A DNA stretch of 64,000 nt, from the NCBI RefSeq assembly GCF_042653925.1, contig NZ_JBHSFQ010000009.1, forward strand, positions 1 to 64,000. Direction: 5' to 3'. Both the position numbers and the translations under genes were made by a program. The DNA is from Nocardiopsis_B mangrovi. GTDB taxonomy: Bacteria > Actinomycetota > Actinomycetes > Streptosporangiales > Streptosporangiaceae. Each line of letters starts with the position of its first letter. Position 1 is the stretch's first letter. The notes beneath the pieces are model-generated. The model was not told where the DNA came from. It did not search any database and saw nothing but the letters and a program-made list of their open reading frames with translations. Below are positions 16,775 to 23,850 of this stretch, in pieces.

Positions 16775-17683
16775 TCAGCTCAGGTCGTCGAGGATCCGGT
16801 GCAGGTAGCGCGGGGTCTCCGACGCCGGCGCCGCCTCAAGGCAGAGCCGGTCCATGACCGCCATGTAGTCGTCGGTCTCCTCGGGCTTGTCGAAGTACAG
16901 CGAGCTCGTCAGCTGTTCCAGGTAGACGACGTCGGGCAGGTCGGCGCCGGTGAAGCGGAGGATGCTGAACGGCCCGCCCGCCGCGGCGTGCCCGCCCTTG
17001 TTGAAGGGGACGATCTGCAGGGTGACGTTGGGCAGTGTCGCCATCTCGATCAGGTGCTCGATCTGCGCCCGCATGGCGCTCACGCCGCCCAGCGGCCGGC
17101 GCAGCGCGGCCTCGTCGACGACCGCCCACACCCGCGGCGCTTCGGGGCCGGTCAGCCGCTGCTGCCGGGTCATCCGCAGGTTGACCCGGCGGTCGACCTC
17201 CTCGGCCGGGGCCTTGCCGTGCGCGAGCATGATGACGGCGCGGGCGTACTCCTCGGACTGGAGGAGTCCGGGGATGAACTGGATCTCATAGGTCCGGATG
17301 ATCGCGGCGGCCTCCTCCAGGCCGACGTAGACCTCGAACCATGAGGGCAGCACATCGCTGTACTTGTGCCACCAGCCCGGAGTGTTGGCCTGGCGGGCCA
17401 GTGTGAGCAGGGTGTGGCGGTCGTCGGGGTCGGTGACCCCGTACAGGGTCAGCAGGTCGGCGACGTCGCGTTCCTTGAAGCTGACCTGCCCCAATTCCAG
17501 CCGGCTGATCTTCGCGTGCGACGCGCGGATCTCATATCCCGCGTCCTCACGGGAAATGCCCTTGCCCGTGCGCAGCCGGCGCAGCTGGGTGCCCAGCAGA
17601 ATGCGCAGCACTGTCGGGCCGCCCCGTGATTGGGCGAGTAAGTTCGCGGGTGGCGAGTCGCCGTCCGGCCGCGCAATCTCCAT
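16775..17683 (-). CDS. WhiJ-type helix-turn-helix regulator (Xre + DUF5753)
   Basis: The 302-residue protein has an Xre HTH at about residues 25-85 (LGTQLRRLRTGKGISREDAGYEIRASHAKISRLELG) and the DUF5753 domain downstream (WWHKYSDVLPSWFEVYVGLEEAAAIIRTYEIQFIPGLLQ, later LPNVTLQIVPFNKGGH). Such regulators control development or antibiotic production in Streptomyces and usually pair with a DUF397 protein and an anti-sigma-like ATPase, all of which occur in the next 1.7 kb. It would act as a DNA-binding repressor; the target is probably local. Confidence 0.9.
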   Translation of the reverse strand: MEIARPDGDSPPANLLAQSRGGPTVLRILLGTQLRRLRTGKGISREDAGYEIRASHAKISRLELGQVSFKERDVADLLTLYGVTDPDDRHTLLTLARQANTPGWWHKYSDVLPSWFEVYVGLEEAAAIIRTYEIQFIPGLLQSEEYARAVIMLAHGKAPAEEVDRRVNLRMTRQQRLTGPEAPRVWAVVDEAALRRPLGGVSAMRAQIEHLIEMATLPNVTLQIVPFNKGGHAAAGGPFSILRFTGADLPDVVYLEQLTSSLYFDKPEETDDYMAVMDRLCLEAAPASETPRYLHRILDDLS

Positions 17684-18083
17684 GTGCCCTCCCCAGGCAT
17701 CCGAATCGTGGCCAGTGAATCAGAACAACACGGTTTGCTGCAATTGCTCCTGCACGCGCATTTTCCGCGTATATGGGGTGTTACCGCTGGTCGCGCCTTT
17801 TCACGTGCGTTCCGGTGCGGTGGGTGCCCCGGCCGTTCGGCGCGGTTGCGCACCGTCTGCGACCGGCCTCCTCCGCTCCGTGCGGAGGCGAGTGCCGCCG
17901 TGTGGCTCGCGGGCCCGCCTTCGGCGCCGGACCCCGCCGCAGTGTCTCACAGGGTCTCCGGAAGTATCTCGGACATCCGCCATCCGTGTGGGGGTCGGAT
18001 GCGGATGATGCGGGGCCCGGCGGATCGGTCGGCCCGCAGTGGCGAGGTGGCACCACGGGCCCTGCGGGTGAACGGCGGTTCTG
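17684..18083. other. 400-bp gap between HTH and DUF397 genes
   Basis: Both neighbours read leftward. The part next to the HTH start (about 17700-17790) is AT-richer and includes several TGCA-containing words, so it probably carries that gene's promoter. The rest is GC-rich with no recognised gene. Confidence 0.45.
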
Positions 18084-18326
18084 CTATTCGGCGTCGACGA
18101 GGTTGTCGAACTCGCCGCGCTTCGCGCCCTGGACGAAGGCCGTGATCTCAGCGGGGGTGTAGATCAGGGCGGGGCCGTTCGGATGCCGTGAGTTGCGCAG
18201 CGCGATCGCGCCGTCGGCGAGCCTGGCCACCTCGACGCAGTTGCCACTGGGGTTGCTGAGCGTGCTCTTGCGCCACACCGCTCCCCGCAGAGTGCTCGCG
18301 GGGATGCCGTTGTAGGCGTGCTGCAT
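18084..18326 (-). CDS. DUF397 protein
   Basis: The 80-residue protein shows the DUF397 pattern: WRKSTLSNPSGNCVEVARL, GAIALRNSRHPNGPALIYTPAEITAFVQGAKRGEFD. Start ATG at 18326 has AGGAGG just upstream; the longer frame above it is not family-like. DUF397 proteins are small partners of Xre-DUF5753 regulators and are thought to be their antagonists in Streptomyces. Its gene lies between the HTH gene and the divergent ATPase gene. Confidence 0.92.
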   Translation of the reverse strand: MQHAYNGIPASTLRGAVWRKSTLSNPSGNCVEVARLADGAIALRNSRHPNGPALIYTPAEITAFVQGAKRGEFDNLVDAE

Positions 18327-18815
18327 CTGTCCTCCTATCGGGCTATCGAGCCGGGACGCAAGATCATCCGCGACTGGCCGCAGACTACAGGATGCACGTG
18401 CATCTGTGTTTGCATCGGTCCTTGCGTTTGTAAAATACGTGATCCACCATGAAAGCTGCCAAGTGTGTGATCTTCGGACAAGTAGGACGTTGGTGCACGA
18501 GTTGGTCGATAGGACTCTGGGGATCGAGTGGTGATCGGCGCGGGGGTCGGCCGCGGTCGGCCGCGCTGGGGTCCGGTCGTCCTTAAGCACCGGGGTGACG
18601 TGGTCGAATGTGGGCGCGGGATCGAGTGCGACGCCGTACGGCGCTGGCCGGTTGGCTTAAGTTTTCATAACAAAGAGGCCGGAGGAGGACAGGAGCCCCA
18701 GTACTCACTAGACTGCGTTTTGCACATGCATTCGTGCTTACGTCTGTAAGTAACGAGAGAAAAGGGTGCAAGTGACCCCAAACGGTGCAAGTAGCCCAAC
18801 AGTGCAAGGAACACG
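18327..18815. promoter_or_regulatory. Divergent control region of the DUF397 and ATPase genes
   Basis: This 489-bp stretch is less GC-rich than average and rich in TGCA words on both sides (e.g. around 18390-18425 and 18718-18740). Tandem copies of GTGCAAG at 18765-18809 lead into the ATPase start. It most likely binds the nearby WhiJ-type regulator. Confidence 0.5.
18765..18809 (+). repeat. Three tandem GTGCAAG repeats overlapping the ATPase ribosome site
   Basis: GGTGCAAGT at 18765-18773 and 18784-18792 and AGTGCAAGG at 18801-18809 are spaced 19 and 17 bases apart. The third copy supplies the AAGGA ribosome-binding site for the ATG at 18816, so a protein bound here would block translation or transcription directly. 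Confidence 0.7.
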
Positions 18816-19379
18816 ATGACTGCGCACTCTGCCTACTTCAGAGCCGACGGCCCGTTCCTCCAGGCGAATGGCCTCCGGACGTCTCTGCGGCCCGGCCGCG
18901 GGGACGAGACGCGCGGCTGGCGCGGGCTGCCCGTGGCGCCGTTACCGGTGGGCGGCCACTTCATCCGCTCGGCCAGCGCGGTCCGCGGCCTGGGGTTCCA
19001 CCCGGCCTCGGTCAAGGACGCCCGCGACTTCGCCGCCACGGTCCTCGGCGGCTGGGGCCTGCTCGGGCTCTCCTCCGACATCCGGCTGGTGGCGTCGGAA
19101 CTGGTGACCAACGCCTGCCGGCACGCGGCGCCCTCGGTCGCGGGGATGCTGGCCGACTGGTCGATCCAGTTCGGCCTGACCCGCGCGGCGTCGTCGGTGA
19201 CCTGCATGGTGTTCGACCCCAGCAGGCGGGCCCCGGTCATGGGCGACCCCGGCGACCTCCACGAGGGAGGACGCGGACTCCGCCTCATCGAGTGCTACAG
19301 CGCGAACTGGGGCTGGGACGTCCTCGACGGGCAGGGCAAGGTGGTCTGGGCGACGTTCGCCATCCCCGGCGCGTCCTGA
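18816..19379 (+). CDS. Anti-sigma-factor-like ATP-binding protein (RsbW/HATPase_c_2)
   Basis: The 187-residue protein contains a GHKL ATPase domain from about residue 60: RLVASELVTNACRHA (N-box) and EGGRGLRLIECYSANWGW (G-box), with FDPS in between. This is the short single-domain type found beside DUF397 and WhiJ-like regulators. It could bind a sigma factor or the DUF397 partner using ATP. Residues 1-55 are a polar, unrecognised extension. Confidence 0.88.
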   Translation: MTAHSAYFRADGPFLQANGLRTSLRPGRGDETRGWRGLPVAPLPVGGHFIRSASAVRGLGFHPASVKDARDFAATVLGGWGLLGLSSDIRLVASELVTNACRHAAPSVAGMLADWSIQFGLTRAASSVTCMVFDPSRRAPVMGDPGDLHEGGRGLRLIECYSANWGWDVLDGQGKVVWATFAIPGAS

Positions 19380-19411
19380 GGGGCACCACTCCGCCCGCGC
19401 CCGTCCTTCCG

Positions 19412-19444
19412 GGGCGCCGCCGCCCCAATGGGGCGGCGGCGCCC
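19412..19444. terminator. 15-bp hairpin between convergent genes
   Basis: GGGCGCCGCCGCCCC (19412-19426) and its exact complement (19430-19444) enclose an AAT loop. It lies between the convergent ATPase and EF-hand genes. Confidence 0.85.
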
Positions 19445-19464
19445 GCATGCGTATTCCGCGCGGG

Positions 19465-19749
19465 TCAGCCGGCGCCGCCCGCCCGGTCGGTGCTCAGGTA
19501 GGCGGCGAACTCCTCCAGGGAGATGAGGCCGTCGCCGCTGCTGTCCAGCCGCGCGACGGCTTCGGCGGCCTGCTCATCGGTGACCTCGTCGCCCAGGGCC
19601 TTCATCAGTGCGACGAGCTCGGTCGCTGAGATGCGCCCGTCGCCGTCGGTGTCGACCAGGTTGAATGTCGCCGCGTACTCGGTGGTCTCGGCCAAGATGT
19701 CACGCTTCCTCGTGATTAGGCGGGATCCTCCGGCTGGGGCCGGAGTCAT
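19465..19749 (-). CDS. Small EF-hand calcium-binding protein
   Basis: The 94-residue protein has two EF-hand loops, DTDGDGRISATE and DSSGDGLISLEE, with normal Asp/Glu ligands, separated by about 36 residues. This is the calmodulin-like two-hand arrangement of actinomycete calcium-binding proteins (calerythrin or CabC-like). The first 20 residues before RDILAETTEY are atypical: a GAGGAA ribosome site lies in front of a GTG that is one base out of frame, so the real start is uncertain. It may buffer or sense calcium in the cytoplasm. Confidence 0.82.
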   Translation of the reverse strand: MTPAPAGGSRLITRKRDILAETTEYAATFNLVDTDGDGRISATELVALMKALGDEVTDEQAAEAVARLDSSGDGLISLEEFAAYLSTDRAGGAG

Positions 19750-19813
19750 CGCACGATACCGGCGCGATCCCCCCATGCGCAGACCGGGCGGTGCTCCCGC
19801 GCCACCTGCGTAG

Positions 19814-19840
19814 ATGAAGAAGCTCTCATCTTCGTTTCAT
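19814..19840 (+). promoter_or_regulatory. Candidate response-regulator site upstream of the two-component operon
   Basis: ATGAAGA (19814-19820) and TCTTCGTTTC (19829-19838) occur 35 bases before the first gene of the operon. The same two words recur upstream of the NTPase/ABC operon at 22664-22682, suggesting a common regulator. Confidence 0.45.
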
Positions 19841-19874
19841 GCCCGGTCACGGGTCCGTCGTGGATCCTCGGGGT

Positions 19875-20183
19875 ATGAGACCGCTCCACCGCATCGCCCT
19901 GCTCGGCGCCGTCGTGGTCGCCGTGCTGGCCGCGGCCGTCCTCGCCTGGGCGGCGGGGCGCGACACCACGCCGCCGCGCCCGCCCGACCGGGTCGTCGTG
20001 GGCGAATCCCCCGCGCCCGGCACGCCTTCGCCCGCGCCCTCGGACGGCGCCGGCCCCGATCCGTCGGCCGCCCCCTCTCCCTCCGCGGACGACGATGACG
20101 ACGACGTCGTCGCGCCTCCGCCCGCCGTCGGCGATGACGACGACGATGATGATGACGACGACGGGGACGACGACGATGACTGA
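19875..20183 (+). CDS. Small membrane-anchored or secreted poly-Asp protein
   Basis: The 102-residue protein has one N-terminal hydrophobic segment (IALLGAVVVAVLAAAVLAWAA), a Pro/Ser/Ala-rich linker, and two Asp runs at the C-terminus (six, then about ten Asp interrupted by one Gly). It resembles the small secreted hydrophilic proteins encoded in front of actinomycete two-component systems. The acidic tail would lie outside the membrane and could bind cations. Its last codons overlap the start of the histidine kinase gene by 8 bases. Confidence 0.7.
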   Translation: MRPLHRIALLGAVVVAVLAAAVLAWAAGRDTTPPRPPDRVVVGESPAPGTPSPAPSDGAGPDPSAAPSPSADDDDDDVVAPPPAVGDDDDDDDDDDGDDDDD

Positions 20184-21822
20184 CGGCGCCCACCCCCGGG
20201 ACCCGGGCACGGGCCCGCCCGGCCCCCACGACATCACGGTGCCCCTCACCCGGCCGGGCCGCGACACCGTCCCGCTCGACCCGGCCACCGACCCCGACCC
20301 CGCCTCCGCCCCCGAACCCGGGGACGGCCCCGCCCCCGACGACCGACCGGCCGGGGACGCCCCCGAGCCCGCGGTCCGCGGGCGCGTCCCCGCGCGCGTG
20401 CGGATCATGGTGTGGGTCGTCCTGCTGATGGCCGGCGTCCTCGCACTCGTGAACATCGTCACCTGGCAGGCCCTGCGCACCGACGTCGACACCCGCATCG
20501 ACCGCGCGCTCACCCAGGAGGTCGGCGAGGCCCGCGACTTCGCCGCCATCGGCATCGACCCCGCCACCCGCCGCGCCTTCACCGACGTCGACGGCCTCCT
20601 CCGGGCCCACCTGAGCGGCCAGCACCCCGATCGCAGCGAGATCCTCTTCGGCCACGTCGACAGCGCCCCCGGCGCCGACGTGCCCACCGGCCGCGTCCGC
20701 CAGGGCCAGGAGCCGCTGTTCGACGCCTCCGCCGACCCCGGCGTCCGCGCCGCCATCCTGGACTCACCCCAGGCGCGCGGCGAGGCCGACACCCCGCGGG
20801 GGCCGCTGCGCTGGGAGAAGCTGCGGGTGGACCCGCCCGAGGGCTCCGCCAACCCCGGCGGCTGGTTCGTCATCGGCTACTTCGTCGATGCCGACGTCGA
20901 CGAGGTCAACGACACCGTGCGCACGCTCGTCCTGGTCAGCCTCGCCGGGCTCGCCCTGACCGGGGGCGCCGCGTGGTGGGTGGCCGGCCGCATCCTGGCG
21001 CCCATCCGCCTCGTCCGCCAGACCGCCGCGCAGATCACCGAGGAGGACCTCACCCGCCGCATCGACGTCCCGGGCAACGACGACGTCGCGGCGCTGGCCG
21101 AGCAGTTCAACCTCATGCTGGACCGCCTGGAGGACGCCTTCTCCGCGCAGCGCAGGTTCGTCGACGACGCCAGCCACGAACTGCGCACCCCCATCACCAT
21201 CGTGCGCGGCCACCTGGAGCTCATGGGCGACGACCCCGAGGAGCGGCGCGAGGTGGTCCGCCTCGTCACCGACGAACTGGACCGCATGGCCCGCATCGTC
21301 GAGGACCTGCTGCTGCTGGCCAAGGCGCAGCGACCCGACTTCCTGCGCCCCGAGCGCGTCCCGCTCGCCGAGCTGACCAGCGACGTCGACGCCAAGGTCC
21401 GCGCGCTCGGCGACCGCGCCTGGCGGCTCGACGCCATCGGCGAGGGCGACGTCCACGTCGACCCCCAGCGCGTCACCCAGGCCATGGTCCAGCTCGCCTC
21501 CAACGCGGTGCGCCACACCGCCCCGGGCGACGTCATCGCCATCGGCTCGGGGATGGCCGCCGACGGGCACACGGCCTCCTTCTGGGTCGCCGACTCCGGT
21601 CCGGGTATCGCTCCCGAGGACCGCGAGCGGATCTTCGAGCGGTTCTCCCGCGGCTCCGGCGCCGGCGGGCCCGGCGACCGGGCCGGCGCCGGGCTGGGAC
21701 TGGCCATCGTGCGCGCCATCACCGACGCCCACCACGGCACCGTCTCCGTGCGCTCGGCCCCGGGCGAGGGGGCCGAATTCGTGCTGACCTTCCCCACCGA
21801 TGCGAGGAGCGCGCAACAGTGA
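20176..21822 (+). CDS. Sensor histidine kinase (HAMP, OmpR-type partner)
   Basis: The 548-residue kinase has a Pro/Asp-rich cytoplasmic N-terminus of about 70 residues, a first membrane helix (IMVWVVLLMAGVLALVNIV), an extracellular domain of about 150 residues, a second helix (LVLVSLAGLALTGGAAWWVAG), HAMP, the H-box DDASHELRTPI, and an ATPase domain with N-box NAVRHTA, DSGPGIAPED and GLGLAIVRAI. It would autophosphorylate and pass phosphate to the response regulator encoded directly after it (GTGA overlap). The signal is unknown. Start ATG at 20176 is in the middle of repeated ATG/ACG codons. Confidence 0.93.
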   Translation: MTDGAHPRDPGTGPPGPHDITVPLTRPGRDTVPLDPATDPDPASAPEPGDGPAPDDRPAGDAPEPAVRGRVPARVRIMVWVVLLMAGVLALVNIVTWQALRTDVDTRIDRALTQEVGEARDFAAIGIDPATRRAFTDVDGLLRAHLSGQHPDRSEILFGHVDSAPGADVPTGRVRQGQEPLFDASADPGVRAAILDSPQARGEADTPRGPLRWEKLRVDPPEGSANPGGWFVIGYFVDADVDEVNDTVRTLVLVSLAGLALTGGAAWWVAGRILAPIRLVRQTAAQITEEDLTRRIDVPGNDDVAALAEQFNLMLDRLEDAFSAQRRFVDDASHELRTPITIVRGHLELMGDDPEERREVVRLVTDELDRMARIVEDLLLLAKAQRPDFLRPERVPLAELTSDVDAKVRALGDRAWRLDAIGEGDVHVDPQRVTQAMVQLASNAVRHTAPGDVIAIGSGMAADGHTASFWVADSGPGIAPEDRERIFERFSRGSGAGGPGDRAGAGLGLAIVRAITDAHHGTVSVRSAPGEGAEFVLTFPTDARSAQQ

Positions 21823-22478
21823 CCAGCATCCTGATCGTCGAGGACGAGGACCGCATCGCCTCGTTCGTGCGCAAGGGGCTGACCGCCAACGGCTTCGCCA
21901 CCACCGTGGTCACCTCGGGCCGCGACGCCGTCGACTACGCCCTCACCGGCGGGTTCGACCTCATGGTGCTCGACCTGGGGCTCCCCGACGAGGACGGGTT
22001 CAGCGTGCTGCGCCGGATGCGCGAGATGGGCGCCGACCTGCCGGTCGTCATCCTCACCGCCCGCGACGGGGTGCGCGACACCGTGACCGGGCTGGAGATC
22101 GGCGCCGACGACTACATGACCAAGCCGTTCCGCTTCGAGGAGCTGCTGGCGCGCATCCGGCTGCGGCTGCGCTCCGACCGCGGGGGCGACACCACCGTGC
22201 TGCGCGCCGGCGGCCTCGCCCTGGACCTGCGCACCCGGCGGGCCTCCACCGGGGCGGGCACCATCGACCTCACCGCCCGTGAATTCGCGCTGCTGGAGAT
22301 GTTCCTGCGCCACCACGACCAGGTGCTGTCCCGCCAGCAGATCCTGTCGCAGGTGTGGGGCTACGACTACGACCCCGGCTCCAACGTCGTGGACGTCTAC
22401 ATCCGCACGCTGCGCAAGAAGATCGGCGGACGCTACATCGAGACGGTGCGCGGGATGGGCTACCGGCTGGCGGGCTGA
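21819..22478 (+). CDS. OmpR/PhoB-type response regulator
   Basis: The 219-residue protein has a receiver domain with acidic pocket VEDED, phospho-acceptor Asp52 (MVLDLGLPDEDG), Thr in VVILTARD and Lys in YMTKPFRFEE, then a winged-helix effector (LTAREFALLEMFLRHHDQVLSRQQIL...VVDVYIRTLRKKIG). It starts at a GTG overlapping the kinase stop, so the pair is translationally coupled. It probably regulates its own operon and the neighbouring NTPase/ABC operon, judged from a shared upstream motif. Confidence 0.94.
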   Translation: MTSILIVEDEDRIASFVRKGLTANGFATTVVTSGRDAVDYALTGGFDLMVLDLGLPDEDGFSVLRRMREMGADLPVVILTARDGVRDTVTGLEIGADDYMTKPFRFEELLARIRLRLRSDRGGDTTVLRAGGLALDLRTRRASTGAGTIDLTAREFALLEMFLRHHDQVLSRQQILSQVWGYDYDPGSNVVDVYIRTLRKKIGGRYIETVRGMGYRLAG

Positions 22479-22492
22479 CCGGCCGGCCCCGT

Positions 22493-22507
22493 CCCCCGCA
22501 TCGGGGG
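22493..22507. terminator. Short hairpin after the two-component operon
   Basis: CCCCCG (22493-22498) pairs with CGGGGG (22502-22507) around a 3-base loop, 15 bases after the response-regulator stop. It is short and lacks a T-tract. Confidence 0.45.
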
Positions 22508-22663
22508 GCGCGGCCCCTCGCGTGCGGCATGCTCGGCCGCGCCGCCCGCGCCGAGCGCCCCGCGAGGGCCGCCGTCCACCGGCTCCCGGACCGGCGACGG
22601 TCAGGGAGCCGGCGGACCGCCCGATCGTGCCGGGCCGCCGCCAGGCCCGGCACGGTCCGGGTG

Positions 22664-22682
22664 ATGAAGAGTTCTTCATTTC
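22664..22682 (+). promoter_or_regulatory. Near-palindrome upstream of the NTPase/ABC operon
   Basis: ATGAAGAG-TTCTTCAT (22664-22679) is palindromic except at its centre, and TCTTCATTTC (22673-22682) matches TCTTCGTTTC found upstream of the two-component operon at 19829. It lies about 90 bases before the chosen start of the NTPase gene. Confidence 0.45.
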
Positions 22683-22770
22683 CCGCTCAGTGGACGCTCA
22701 TCCCCGGCGGAAAGGCTTGCCCATGTTCGCGGCGGGCCCACCGCCGCCCGCATGGAACACGGGAGTCCGC

Positions 22771-23850
22771 ATGCACGCCACCGCCCTGGTCGACCTCTCC
22801 CCCGCGCGCCGCGCCGCGCTCAAGGTCTCCTACACCGCCCGTGCCCTCGACGGTGCCCGTCCGCGCCACCTGCTCACGGGGCCCGAGGTCCGGCCGCGCC
22901 ACGGGGACCTGGTGGTCGCCGCCGTCACCGAGATCGGCCGGCACACCCGGCTGGAGTCCCCCGCCGGCCGGCGCGTGCACCTCTACCCCGGCGACGAGGT
23001 GGTCGTCGCCTACGCCGCCCGCTACGCCCCCGACCAGTTCGAGGCGGAGCCGCCCGCCGACCTGCGCCCCTGCGACCTGGTCGCGGCCGGGGGCATCGCC
23101 GCTCAGGTGCTCAGCGCCCGCAGCGACGTGGCCGCGCCCACGCGCCTGGCGCCGGTGGGCCTGGTGGCCGACGCAGCGGGCTCGGTGGTGAACATCGCCG
23201 ACCTCGCCGGTCCGGAGGCGCCCCGCCCGCTGCACGGGGTGCCGACCATCGCGGTCACCGGGACCTCGATGAACGCGGGCAAGACCACCACCGGCGCCAT
23301 GCTCGTGCGCGGGCTCACCGCAGCGGGCCACAGGGTGGGGGCGGCGAAGGTCACCGGGACCGGGGCAGGCGGCGACCGGTGGATGTTCCACGATGCCGGA
23401 GCCGTGGCGGCCCTGGACTTCACCGACGCCGGCCTGGCCACGACCTACCGCGCCCCCTTGGACCGGATCACCGCCGCCGCGCGCACGCTGCACGACCGGC
23501 TCGTCGTCGGCGGCGCCGACATCGTCGTCCTGGAGGTGGCCGACGGCATCCTCCAGCCCGAGACCGCCGCCCTGCTCCACCGCGACGGCCTGGGGGCCAT
23601 GGTCGACACCTGGGTGTTCGCCGCCGGCGACGCCGCCGGAGCGGTCTACGGCCGCGAGCGGCTGCGGGCGGCCGGGCTCCCGGTGGCCGCGGTGAGCGGA
23701 CGGATCACGTCGTCGCCGCTGGCCGCCCGCGAGGCCGCCGAACGGCTGGACGTCCCGGTCTACGGGGCGGCGGAGCTGTGCGACCCGCGGCTGGCCGCGT
23801 CGCTCGTCGCGCGCCCGCTCGTGGGCGCGGTGGGGGAGCGGACGGCATGA
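22771..23850 (+). CDS. P-loop NTPase of unknown function, coupled to an ABC exporter
   Basis: The 359-residue protein has an N-terminal beta-rich half (about 1-155; RPRHGDLVVAAVTEIGRHTRLE, RVHLYPGDEVVVAYAARY) and a C-terminal P-loop domain with Walker A GTSMNAGKTTT (Lys171), a conserved-looking GAAKVTGTGAGGDRWMFHDAG and Walker B-like DIVVLEVADGI. The layout recalls DUF1611-type and dethiobiotin-synthase-like NTPases, but I cannot assign it. Its stop overlaps the start of an ABC exporter (ATGA), so the two act together. An ATG at 22723 with GGAAAGG upstream is an alternative start. Confidence 0.65.
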   Translation: MHATALVDLSPARRAALKVSYTARALDGARPRHLLTGPEVRPRHGDLVVAAVTEIGRHTRLESPAGRRVHLYPGDEVVVAYAARYAPDQFEAEPPADLRPCDLVAAGGIAAQVLSARSDVAAPTRLAPVGLVADAAGSVVNIADLAGPEAPRPLHGVPTIAVTGTSMNAGKTTTGAMLVRGLTAAGHRVGAAKVTGTGAGGDRWMFHDAGAVAALDFTDAGLATTYRAPLDRITAAARTLHDRLVVGGADIVVLEVADGILQPETAALLHRDGLGAMVDTWVFAAGDAAGAVYGRERLRAAGLPVAAVSGRITSSPLAAREAAERLDVPVYGAAELCDPRLAASLVARPLVGAVGERTA

